64,000 nt of DNA from positions 1,178,001-1,242,000 of the forward strand of contig JAPYXD010000713.1 in assembly GCA_030998225.1 (NCBI GenBank), in the 5' to 3' direction. The translations under genes were made by a program, and so were the position numbers. The notes beneath the pieces are model-generated. The model was not told where the DNA came from. It did no database searches and saw only the letters and a list, made by a program, of their open reading frames with translations. Below, piece after piece: positions 55,050 through 64,000 of this stretch (position 1 is the first letter of the stretch; each line of letters begins with the position of its first letter). This DNA comes from Diplolepis rosae (lineage: Eukaryota > Arthropoda > Insecta > Hymenoptera > Diplolepididae).

Positions 55050-56202
55050 CCCTAGCGAACTGGCTGAACGGTAGCTTTACGCTGTACCGTAAAGCTATTG
55101 TAAAGCTATCGTAAAGTAGCATTATAACTCATGAATGAGGCAAAATAAACATTCAAAATGTTTTTATCCTTATTCTGCGTTGAAAATAACGTTAACTGGT
55201 AATTGAAATATGCAGTAATTTTATTTATTTACGCTAAAAATTGAAAAAAACATAATACCTCTCATTCAAAGCAGTGCAGTGGTTCATCACTTCCCAAGTC
55301 TTCACCGTCAGGATTGAATATTTGTTAGAGTGAGATAATAGTATATTATATGCCTAGGCACACAATGAGGGTGATTGCGTGACGAGCGACAATGTTCGCA
55401 GGAGATCGAAGCCAAGGCGTAGTCGAGACAAAGCCGAGACGAATCCGAGGCGCGATCAGTCCTGCGAGCATTGTCGCGAGTCTCGCAATGTCCCGAATTG
55501 TGTGCATTGGCACATATTCCATTTTATGTGACTGTGGTCCGGATACCAGTTTTTATGCATACATTGGAATTTAATCTAGTACTTATTGTAGTTTTTTGCT
55601 GCGCTAGTTGTACGAAGCGGGCGCAAATTGGCGACTAGTCCCGGCCATTTTGATTTTATCGGTCTTGTGTAGTAGTCAGCGCTAACGCTGTACGAAGAAG
55701 AAGTGAGAAGAAGAAGAATAAGAAACAGATTGCGTTCCGCTGTACGAAGAAGAAGTGAGCAGAAGAAGAATAAGAAATAGATTGCGTTCCGCTGTAAGAC
55801 TATAATGCACATGCGCAGTTCAATTTCTACATTGTATTCCCCTGTAACGGAATATACAACATTGCTTTACTCTCAGCTGTAACGGAAAAACGAGTTTCCG
55901 CGGCTGAGGCACATAAAAGTATAGTTGTGTCTCAGTCCAACCAATGGTTAACTTTAACGGAGAAGTTCCACAAAAGGTGAACCACTGCACTGCCTTTAAT
56001 GACAGGTATTATGTTTTTTTAATTTTTAGCGTAAATAAATAAAATTATTGCATATTTTAATTACCATTTAGCGTTATTTTTAACGTAGAATAAGGATAAA
56101 AACATTTTTAATGTTTATTTTGCCTCATTCATGAGTTATAATGCTACTTTACTATAGCTTTACGCTACAGCGTAAAGCTACCGTTCAGCCAGTTCGCTAG
56201 GG
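55050..56202. repeat. CCCTAGCG foldback MITE, copy 2, with internal insertion
   Basis: Ends CCCTAGCGAACTGGCTGAAC and GTTCAGCCAGTTCGCTAGGG, with the same arms as 33702-34286. It is twice as long because about 565 bases (55350-55915) sit at its centre. Confidence 0.88.
55350..55915. repeat. insert within the foldback MITE
   Basis: This segment is absent from copy 1. It begins near ATTATATGCCTAGGCACAC and ends near GCGGCTGAGGCACATAAAA. It contains a tandem pair of about 52 bases (GTACGAAGAAGAAGTGAG to ATTGCGTTCCGCT, at 55689 and 55742) and a GC-rich part with CGAGACAAAGCCGAGACG. No coding frame is recognised. Confidence 0.6.
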
Positions 56203-56684
56203 CATGTAATGAGCACCTTATAAACGTATTGTAGATACAACTGGAAAACACGCGAGGTGAAATTCATAGCTAGTTTCATAATTGAATGAAAGTAACTAAA
56301 CTTTATTAACTATTACATTTATTATAGAGATTCTTCTGGTAATTTAAATTAATAAACTTTCTGGTGAGTAGGAATTGGGATTTACGTTTAAAAGCAGTGA
56401 ATTTTCCCAAGTTTTTTTTTTAATTGAAAAGATTTAAAAAATCATAAATATCACTATCTTTTACCCAGAAATGTCATAAAATTATCTTCATATAACAAAA
56501 ACATTATTTTTTTAATTTTCGTCTTGCTTTATTTGAATTCTAGGCCAACTGCATAGCTGGCGCCGCCACACGGCGACCGTCAACTCTCATGAAAAATATT
56601 TTCCACAGACTTCCAAAGGACTATCATGGGGCTAGTCTAGCGCCACCAATTGCATACAATCATTTTATTAATAAACCAGTTTAC
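56203..56684. other. AT-rich DNA with a fragment of the THAP-flank repeat
   Basis: 56543-56583 is the reverse complement of the palindromic segment at about 21795-21835 and 33113-33150 (GCCAACTGCATAGCTGGCGC). The rest is unremarkable. Confidence 0.55.
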
Positions 56685-57044
56685 CTAGGGGCCGTTCACA
56701 TAATACGTCACGTGATTTTTAGCTATTTTTTACCCCCCACCCCCCCCGTCCCCCATGTCACACATGGTCGCAAACCTCAGCCCCCCCCCTCGATGTCACG
56801 TCACACCTCTTAATTTTATAAAACATTTTTCGTTAACGCGTAGAAAATACAGTAAAAAAAGAAGCAATTAATTATTATTGTAGATAATCTTTTCAGAACT
56901 TTTTTTTCAAATTTCGTGGGTACACATTAAATGTGTGGCGTAACGCAGAGGGCAGACCCCCTCCCAACATGTCACACTACGTCACAATTTGCAGGACCCC
57001 CCCCCCCATAAACTGTGTGACGTATTATGTGAACGGCCCCCTAG
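56685..57044. repeat. 360-bp MITE with GGGGCCGTTCACATAATACG ends
   Basis: CTAG (56685-56688) and CTAG (57041-57044) bracket inverted ends GGGCCGTTCACATAATACGT and ACGTATTATGTGAACGGCCC. The interior has C-runs on both sides. Elements with ends of this kind are widespread in arthropods; I do not assign a superfamily. Confidence 0.85.
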
Positions 57045-58220
57045 AGTTCTGAGTCGGTTATGTTACTCAGTGATCCAAGAACGTGGCAGCTGGCGGCCTC
57101 CACCACGCTCCCATGTGGGAGCACACACAATCAAGCGCTCCGTGTCGATGTGTCCACACTTCCTCGCTTCGATTCACGGTAATATAGACAGGTCTGGCAA
57201 CTCCCGTGGTGGGGAATGTTCCCTTCTTGTAGTCAGAATGTTTCATATTTTTGCCACGGATAGCGCTAGTATCTAGTAGTGGCCCGAATGACCACACATG
57301 CTGTAGAGTACTAAATTTCCCGGACATTGAAAATCCGGTCACGTTCTCGTGACTGTGACCGTCATTTTAAGACAACTTGAGAATTTACAGAGAATTTAAG
57401 GGAATTTTACCATACCTTCACCAATATTTTCTTTATCATTAAACCTTATAATATTGTAAATTTATTTCCAAACACTATGAATTGCAATAGTGAAGGTTTC
57501 ATAAAAATAAACTACGAACAATGTCAAGTTTTATCGGAATTCAATATCAAAAAAAAATTTTTTATAGCCATTATATTAAATTGAAACATATAGAACAAGT
57601 AATTCAACTTTTCTTCGCACGAATTCCGCTTTGATTTAAATAATTGTTTGACAGTTTCGGGATAGTTTATGCACTTTTTTAAGTGCTCTATTTGTCGAGT
57701 GGCATGCTTTCTGTACATCTGATCACAGTATTTGCACTTAAAAGAAGCTTTATTTTGTTTATCAATAATTTTTTTTTAAATTCCAAACTATATTCTTTTT
57801 TTTAATTTTTATTGCTAACTTTACACTAACTTCCAGAAAAAAGCATTTATCAAAAACAATTGAAAGCTTGAACCGTTACGGAAAAATATTTTTTAAATTC
57901 TCATAAATTCTCGAAGAGCACATTCATCAGGGAAATTCTCAGTCATATTCCCGTGCTACCAGACATATTCTCGGTCACATAAACTCTTTTAAAACTTTAT
58001 ATAGCATGTATGTATATAGATATACCCAGAACGTAGTCAGCTGTGAAAGCTGTCTGTAAACCCTGTAAACCACGGGTATTCCTTTAAGTACTCGGGAGTT
58101 GCCAGACCTGTCTATACTACCGTGTTTCGATTTCACGCACGAAGGAATAATAAGGAGACCTATCTCCATGTAAGCGACTTGGCAGGAGCGACTCTTTACA
58201 AGCCGCAATAAATGTTGCTA
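57045..58220. other. repeat-derived DNA without a gene
   Basis: ATAGACAGGTCTGGCAACTC (about 57185) recurs inverted at about 58090-58115 (GAGTTGCCAGACCTGTCTAT), 0.9 kb away. A segment near 57117-57180 (CACACAATCAAGCG, GTGTCCACACTTCCTCGCTTC) recurs in direct orientation near 63155-63215. The frames here follow these repeats and are not credible genes. Confidence 0.55.
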
Positions 58221-58222
58221 TC

Positions 58223-58456
58223 GTGATAGAAGCCGAAATCGAATGTCTCTCGAGCTTACGTTCCCAACAAAAATCTGACCCTTCACCGCGCTTTCATCCT
58301 TATATTAAAGATAATACGCGGAATAAGTCCGACTATCGATATGTCCGCAAGATCGAAGAACATAAGGCACGAGAAAATAATCCACGAAGCTCCAAGGTCC
58401 CTTATATTTGCTTCACGTGTGGACAGCCCGGACATTTAAAAAAAGAATACTATTAA
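58223..58456 (+). pseudogene. Gypsy-C Gag C-terminal fragment
   Basis: EAEIECLSSLRSQQKSD corresponds to the EAELRLKSWEW part of Gypsy-A Gag. A basic linker leads to a knuckle CFTCGQPGHLKKEY, whose final Cys is Tyr, followed by a stop. The 5' part of gag is missing. Confidence 0.75.
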
Positions 58457-58489
58457 GAACAATATAACAATCAAAAGAAACTGCGTGTA

Positions 58490-59537
58490 TAATTTGATAG
58501 GAATCGGGAAAGGAGTTACCAAAACCTTAGGAGAAATTGAAGTTATTGTAAAAGAGAAAATAATTAAGTTCCAAGTAGTTGCTGAGACATTTCAAATAAA
58601 GCAAAAGGGAATTCTGGGAGTAGAATTTTTAAAATCATAGGAAGCCATTCTTAAATTCAAAAAAGACACAAGCGGAGAATCGATCGTGGGAGGGGTGACA
58701 GTCCCATTTGAAACTCATACCACTATCAAATTACCCGCTCGCCATAAGGTTTTGGTTACTCTCCCAGTAAAAAGAAACGAATTATTATCAGGATATGTGC
58801 AAAAAATCAAGGCTGGGCCAGGACTCTTCCTGGGTGAAGCATTAGTCACTCCCCAAAACGGAAAAATAAAAATCTTCGCCATGAATGCCACCTCTGAGGA
58901 CATTGAACTGACCCTCCCACCCATTGAATTAGAAGACTTTGATATCTTAAATCAAGAAAAATTAACATCAAGCGACAGTCATTCCGAAGAGAAAGCAATC
59001 CGTATTAAAAGAATGTGTGATGTTGTTCGACATTTAGACCTAAATGGTTTGAATGAGGAAGAAAAGAGAAGTTTACTACTAACTCTCTATAAATTCCCTT
59101 ATCAATTTCATCTGCCAAATGACAAGCTCGGAAGTACAAACGTGACTACTCACAAAATTAATACTACCGACAACAAAGTTATAAATGTCAGACAATATCG
59201 TCAAACACAATTCCACAAGGAAGAAGCTCGAAAGCATGTAACAGAGCTGTTAAAAAATGATATTAAACATTCCAATTCACCCTATAACTTCCCTTTGTTA
59301 ATTGTCCCGAAAAAGCCCGATTCTCAAGGACAAATCAAAACGAGAATGGTTATTGATTATAGGGCCTTGAATGAAAAGACTATCAGCGATGCTTACCCTC
59401 TACCTAATATTTGTGACATTTTAGATCAGTTGGGTGGAGCAAAGTATTTTTCAACATTAGATCTAGTCTCGGGATTTTATCAGATTCCCATAGATCCAGA
59501 TTCTCAACAAAAAACTGCATTCTCAAGTGCATACTGA
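58490..59537 (+). pseudogene. Gypsy-C protease remnant and RT N-terminus
   Basis: Protease residues after the active site are readable (LIGIGKGVTKTLGEIEVIVK, then GILGVEFLKS), but the DTG segment is deleted. TAG at 58638-58640 interrupts. The open frame from 58686 runs through a linker to RT motifs [14 protein letters not shown] and FSTLDLVSGFYQIPI and stops at TGA 59535-59537, just before KRMPFGLKNAP. Confidence 0.85.
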
Positions 59538-59555
59538 CATTATGAGTACAAACGA

Positions 59556-61097
59556 ATGCCATTTGGACTTAAGAATGCTCCGTCCACTTTCCAAAGGTTA
59601 ATGGATCAAGTTTTATCAGGTTTGCAGGGCTTGGAACTCTTCGTGTATATGGATGATATTGTCATTTATGCTAGCTCTATGGAAGAACATTCCCATAAAT
59701 TAAAAAGGCTCCTTGGCAGACTCAAAACAGCCGGACTCACGTTACAACCTGACAAATGTTATTTCCTAAAAAAAGAGATTGCTTATCTTGGCCACATAAT
59801 AACACGAGACGGAGTAAAACCTGACCCACGTAAAATTGAGGCAGTCCGGGAATTTCCTCGTCCTAAAACGCGAAAAAACATTAAACAATTCCTCGGCTTA
59901 ATTGAGTACTATCGGCGATTCATACCTGAACTTGCCAAAATCGCGAAACCTCTTACTCTTCTTACTAAATTAGGCATAAAATATCATTGGGATAAACCTC
60001 AACAGGAAGCCTTTGAAAAATTGCGAGATCTTATAACTACTCAACCTATACTTCAGTATCCCGATTTTAAAAAGCCTTTTATCGTTACTACTGACGCGTC
60101 TAATTATGCAATCGGGGCCGTACTTAGTCAAAGAAAAATCGGAGAAGATCTGCCAATAGCATATGCCTCTAGAACTTTGAACGATGCAGAAACACGGTAT
60201 GCGACAATTGAAAAGGAACTCCTCGCAATTTCTTTTGGAGTTGAGAATTTTAGACCCTACTTATACGGAAAAATTTTTACACTTGTTACAGATCATAGAC
60301 CTTTAGTGTGGCTGCACAATGTTAAAAATCCTGGGTCTAGGTTAGTTAGGTGGAGCTTGAGACTGAAAGAATATGATTACATAATAGTATACAAGCCCGG
60401 GAAAATAAATTCTAACGCCGATGCCTTGTCACGTAATCCAGTAATTAAAGAGAAAACCTGTAAAGCAGAACACACCCTGACAAGGTCATCAAACCAGTCG
60501 ACGACTGACAAATTAAATTTAAATTCACACGATTTCGACACTGACACGACGTTTGCTATTAGAGACGTGGAGCAAATACCTGCTATTGGCGGCACTGTAT
60601 CGGCTCCAAGGCTCGACTCCAAGGCGATATTACCAGACGAAGATTTCTATCCCTCTGATCAGCTAGTAAATAACGCATTTAAATTATTTTCTATTGAAGC
60701 TGATTATGATATTAATGACGCGATTAAAAATGACGATGTTCCTTCTACCTGCCTACAAGCACTGCCGATAGAAATATCCGTAAGTCTCGCAGGGGAGGAA
60801 GCAAATAAAGAAAGTTTTGAAAATGGAAGTGAGGGTTACGAGATGACTGAAAAAAAAAGCGCAGGGGTTCCGGATGAATGTGAACCAGGAGACGCTAAGG
60901 ACCTCGTCAAGGGTCAGGTGATGACAGATGTTCATCTGTCACCTGGTCACGAGGAGAGGCATCTTCATCCGGTATTGTGTTCACAGAACTGTGTTCCGGA
61001 ATTAGATTCGTGTATAGTCGAATCCAGAAATGTTCTCACCCTGAATAAGGGGCGGAAGATAGTATATGTTAATATGCCTTCCCTTGCCCTAGGTTGA
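59556..61097 (+). pseudogene. Gypsy-C RT palm, RNase H and linker
   Basis: The 513-residue frame starts at MPFGLKNAPSTFQRLMDQ. It has the VYMDD catalytic motif, a complete RNase H (IVTTDASNYAIGAVL, TIEKELLAISFGVENF, LVTDHRPLVWLHN, NSNADALSRNP) and then an acidic, low-complexity linker as in Gypsy-A. It ends at 61097; the following domain lies in another frame. Confidence 0.88.
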
Positions 61098-61888
61098 GGG
61101 ATGAAGTGCCGGAGATAAGTCAAGGTAACCTCACAGAAAGCAGAGATTATTCAACAGAATTTAAGAGAAGGAAAATTCAATCGGAGAACGGCAACCCAAG
61201 TTCTTCCAATCATGTCCCTGTCATGGTGTTAAATGCCTCATGTGTTCGATATAAAAAAGATCCTTTCATAAGTAAAGACTTTTATCTTGTTTATTTTATC
61301 TCGGAGGACTGCAAATTCACAACCCAGGTTAGCAAGGACTTAGAAAACGAAGGGCTAGTGAATTTTGAGGCTCTTCTGACTACTCAGCCTAAAAAGGGGC
61401 ACGTTGTAGTCTTTGAGCAAGATGAAAGATACATTTTCCACTTAGTCGCAAGGTCCACCTATGACGAAAGACCCTCATTAGAAATTTTCAAAGAGTGCCT
61501 CATCGGACTCAAAAAGGCCATGGAAGATCTGAATGTCGAGTCTTGTAACTTTTCCAGAAAAAGAAATGGACTCGATCGATTGCCATGATCTGGAGTCGAA
61601 GAAGCATTAAGAAACACTTTCGGCGCAAGTAATATTACTATTAACATTTGTACTAACGAGTTATTAGTACCCGATTTTGGAGATAGGCAAAAGATTATAG
61701 AAGAATGTCACTCGTCTGCAGCAGGGGGACATTTGGGAATAGCAAAAACATACGCGAGACTAAGACAGAGATTTTACTGGGAGGGCTCGAAATTTGACGT
61801 ACAAGAGTTCATGAAAACATGCCCAGACTGTCAAAGGGCCAAGCTTGTCCGACAAAAGAAAAAAGAACCCATGAAAATTCCTGCCCAA
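61094..61888 (+). pseudogene. Gypsy-C macro-like domain and integrase N-terminus
   Basis: The macro-like part runs about 61210-61660. LVYFISEDCKFTTQVSKDL aligns with the HCISED opening of the OARD1/TARG1 type. HVVVFEQDERYIFHLVARST is the central block, and RNGLDRLP followed by TGA (61586-61588) in place of Trp matches GLDRLxW, keeping the Asp that Gypsy-A has lost. It continues in the same frame to NITINICTNELLVP, then the integrase zinc region (HSSAAGGHLGIAKTYARLRQ; CPDCQRAK) and breaks off near 61888. Confidence 0.75.
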
Positions 61889-62083
61889 AAAACTACCCTT
61901 ATACGAAAATGACCAAAAATCGGCCATTTCATATCGAGGGCGTAAATAATAAATTTTTTTTAAAGTCTTAAAAATAAGCTTAGCCAAAAACAAGACGATT
62001 GACATTTTTTTTAGGAGTCGGAAAAGATTGGGTAACCTACCCTTATACGAAAATATATTTTATTTGCATTATTTGCGATATAA

Positions 62084-62186
62084 GTGTTTGAAATTGTCTA
62101 CGAGAACACCTGTCGACAACGTATCCTATCTGACACGCGACTAGTGATCCTCCGATAATGTAGGCAGTGACAAAAATTTCAAACTC
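62084..62186. repeat. 103-bp MITE, copy 3
   Basis: GTGTTTGAAATTGTC to AATTTCAAACTC, same core as 2150-2252. Confidence 0.85.
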
Positions 62187-62275
62187 AACTAATTAATTTG
62201 AAATCATTTACAGCCGCAAGGCTGAGCCACTAGGCGATATAAGGAGATCTTCCTGTGGAGAAGGAGATGTCGGGC

Positions 62276-62347
62276 GCCTGTGTAGCTCAGTGGTCAGAGC
62301 AGTCGACCGGCAATCGAAAGACCTGGGCTCGAATCCCAGCGCAGTCG
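62276..62347 (+). tRNA. tRNA-like sequence, probably SINE-type or pseudogene
   Basis: The 72 bases fold as a cloverleaf. Acceptor GCCTGTG/CGCAGTC has one C-U mismatch. The D arm is GCTC/GAGC with box A TAGCTCAGTGG. The anticodon arm is GTCGA/TCGAA with four of five pairs, loop CCGGCAA. The T arm is CTGGG/CCCAG with loop CTCGAAT. Box B GGCTCGAATCC is nearly consensus. The anticodon would be GGC (Ala), and position 33 is C instead of the near-universal U. A partner copy at 1988-2115 and a fixed link with the 103-bp MITE argue for a tRNA-derived repeat, not a working gene. Confidence 0.45.
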
Positions 62348-62608
62348 AAAGCGTCATTTTTTCCACAGAAAGATTTTCAAATTCTTTAAAATAGTAAATA
62401 ATAAATTTGATTTAAAGTCTTAAAAAGAAGCTTAGGCAAATACAAGAAGATTAGCGTCTTTTAAAAAAGTCGAAAAAAGTGGGTAACCTACCCCTATACG
62501 AAAATCACCTAAAATCGGCCATTTCGTATCGAGGGCGTAAAAAATAAATTTTTTTTAGGCTTGTATAATTTCGTATAAAACGTATATATTTCGTTCGAAT
62601 TTCAAAAA

Positions 62609-62720
62609 CTCGAGTGCGAAGCGCGAGTATTGCGATGAGAATGTGTTTCTTTAGGTCGATAGTGCTTTAGGTAAATTAAATTTTTCCACTTGAAATTGAA
62701 TCAATGATAGGTACATGATG
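62609..62720 (+). repeat. fragment of the GCGC-palindrome repeat
   Basis: GAGTGCGAAGCGCGAG, GCGATGAGAATGTGTT and the following AT-rich part match the interior of 11004-11672 in the same orientation. Confidence 0.75.
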
Positions 62721-62854
62721 TATTCCTAGTTTTTATCGCTGAAAAATAAGTTAATTGTATTTATTGCTTCACCTTCTAATCCAAATTTCGCCACAGAATC
62801 ATAATTGCAAAGCTTTTAATGTCTTTTCTACCGATCTTAGCCGTCATAATGCGA

Positions 62855-62914
62855 GGTCATAGAACGGTCATAGAACAGTCAGAGAACGGTCAGAGTATTC
62901 TATGACCGTTCTCT
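62855..62914. repeat. four 11-bp repeats plus an inverted partner
   Basis: GGTCATAGAAC (twice), AGTCAGAGAAC and GGTCAGAGTAT occur in tandem from 62855 to 62898. They are followed by CTATGACCGTTCTC, the inverse of the unit. A stable hairpin with several alternative registers is possible. Confidence 0.85.
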
Positions 62915-64000
62915 CACACGGGTCCGCTAGGGAAGTCAGTTTTATAATATTGTAAATATCAATTTGAATCTCTCTCAGTTTTCATATAATCGTAACAATT
63001 TATTACATTTATTGTACAGATTTTATGTCTTGATTTATTCTCAGTTGAAATTTTAAGCATTTCAGCTTTTTACAGCGTTGTGACATCTCGTTATTTCCTT
63101 ACAATGAACGAGTGTACAATGCTACGTTGCCACATAACCACTGTCCTGTTTACAGCCTCACACAATCAAACGTGGCGTGTCGGTGTGCCACCACTTCCTT
63201 GCTTCAAATCCACGCGGTCGGCTGTTGTGCTAAGATTGAGAAATATGTTTCTTTCGACTCCCTGCGAAAGTGGCGCGAAAAGGCGGCAAATTCAATATTA
63301 CAAAACACATCCTTTCATCAAATTACACTTCTTTATTATATATTTTTAAAAAGATTAACTCAAAGTAAATGTTTGAAAGATTCTGTAAAATTTGTAGTAT
63401 AGTTTTAACACATAAAGAATCATTTTTCAGTGAAATTAAAAGTCAATTAATGTTTGAAATATTGAAACAAAATATCAATTTCAATATTTTCGTAAATTCA
63501 CTGATTTAGTTAGAAAATTATGTGGAGAATATTTTATATAAAGATTTGATTAAATATGAGATTCAAGTTTTAAAAATACAGGGTTTGAATATTTAAAAAA
63601 TACATAAATGATATCTAAATTTACACATGGAATTAAGCAGTAGGATTTCTCTGATTTAAGGAAACCTCGAAAAACATTTCATCCGAATGAAATACTTTCA
63701 AACGTTTTTGAAATGCGTAACATTTTTTACAAGTAAATGTCGATTTGTCAGTGCAAATAAAAGGTTTGAATATATGATTTTTTCATATATTCAAAAAAAA
63801 ATCTCAATTTGCAGACGAAATTACAACTTGAGATTTCTTTGATATGAGAAAAATTTGAAAAATACTTCTTTCGAATAAAATACTTTCAAAAAATGTCTTA
63901 ATATACGTAATATCTTTCACATGATAATTTCAATAAATCAATGTAAATTAGGAGTTTCATTTATTTGATGTTTTATGAAGTCAAATTAAATTTTTTTTTA
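62915..64000. other. AT-rich DNA, no gene seen
   Basis: A segment near 63150-63220 is a diverged copy of 57117-57180. Elsewhere I see only short chance frames. Confidence 0.45.

Larger units (their letters stand above)
58221..61888 (+). mobile_element. Gypsy-C: truncated internal fragment of the Gypsy-A lineage
   Basis: It begins inside gag and ends just after the integrase zinc region, with no LTR at either side. RT and RNase H are clearly of the Gypsy-A type (VYMDDIVIYASS; the QFLGLI-YYRRFIPELAKIAK block). It carries its own version of the macro-like domain. Several stops and a deleted protease active site show long inactivity. Confidence 0.9.
61889..62560 (+). repeat. tandem repeat of about 150 bp, split by an insertion
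   Basis: The unit starts ACCC(T/C)TATACGAAAAT and runs through AAAATCGGCCATTTC, TATCGAGGGCGTAAA and GGGTAACCT. The first unit is 61889-62038. The second starts at 62039, is broken near 62053 and resumes near 62386. A partial third begins near 62491. The inserted 330 bases are the MITE plus tRNA-like composite. Confidence 0.8.

Noticed and set aside
57067..57342. frames on both strands near 57 kb
   Set aside because: They coincide with a dispersed repeat seen again near 63.2 kb and 58.1 kb.
62276..62347. functional tRNA-Ala gene
   Set aside because: C at position 33, mismatches in the acceptor and anticodon stems, and a repeat partner at 2 kb.

Overview
This window is animal nuclear DNA, most probably from an insect. 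It is strongly AT-rich, has a spliced single-copy gene, and is packed with Ty3/Gypsy LTR elements, R1-type and RNase H-bearing non-LTR elements, THAP/P-element-type relics and many palindromic MITEs. The cyclin E sequence looks hymenopteran to me, but that is a weak inference.

Left third (about 4.2-18.2 kb). The only host gene I can support is cyclin E on the minus strand. The C-terminal exon is 4266-5012, the cyclin-box exon 7919-8525, and a short putative start exon 17003-17016. Together they give an intact frame of about 455 residues. The region upstream of the start holds three E2F-type sites and a double CCAAT box, as expected for a G1/S cyclin. The two large introns (2.9 and 8.5 kb) are filled with foldback elements. 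One pair of 0.65-kb inverted copies flanks the cyclin-box exon.

Middle (21.1-34.3 kb). Gypsy-A has 961-bp LTRs (TG..CA), a tRNA-Leu-type primer site, an intact gag, a pol with two stops and one frameshift, and an intact extra 3' reading frame (membrane anchor, cysteine-rich module, acidic tail). Its pol carries, between RNase H and integrase, a domain that resembles the OARD1/TARG1 type of macro domain. The locus shows solo LTR, flank, truncated LTR, internal region, LTR, flank. A tandem duplication followed by LTR-LTR loss explains this. The flank carries a THAP-domain relic and a foldback MITE.

Right-centre (38.9-54.6 kb). Gypsy-B is one 15.7-kb insertion into a 0.1-kb MITE, with TTCA target duplication. 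It has a tRNA-Trp-type primer site and a CHCC-like Gag motif, both like the CsRn1 clade. It was later hit by a truncated RNase H-type non-LTR element (5' LTR), a P/THAP-like element (gag) and a nearly full-length R1-clade element on the minus strand (protease).

Right end (55-64 kb). There are MITEs, then Gypsy-C, an internal fragment of the Gypsy-A lineage that also carries the macro-like domain. Tandem repeats broken by a tRNA-like/MITE composite follow, then AT-rich DNA.

The best candidate for something undescribed is the Gypsy lineage (A and C) with a diverged macro domain inside pol and a third, non-env reading frame. All coordinates of element ends are read by eye from target duplications, terminal repeats and homology between copies.
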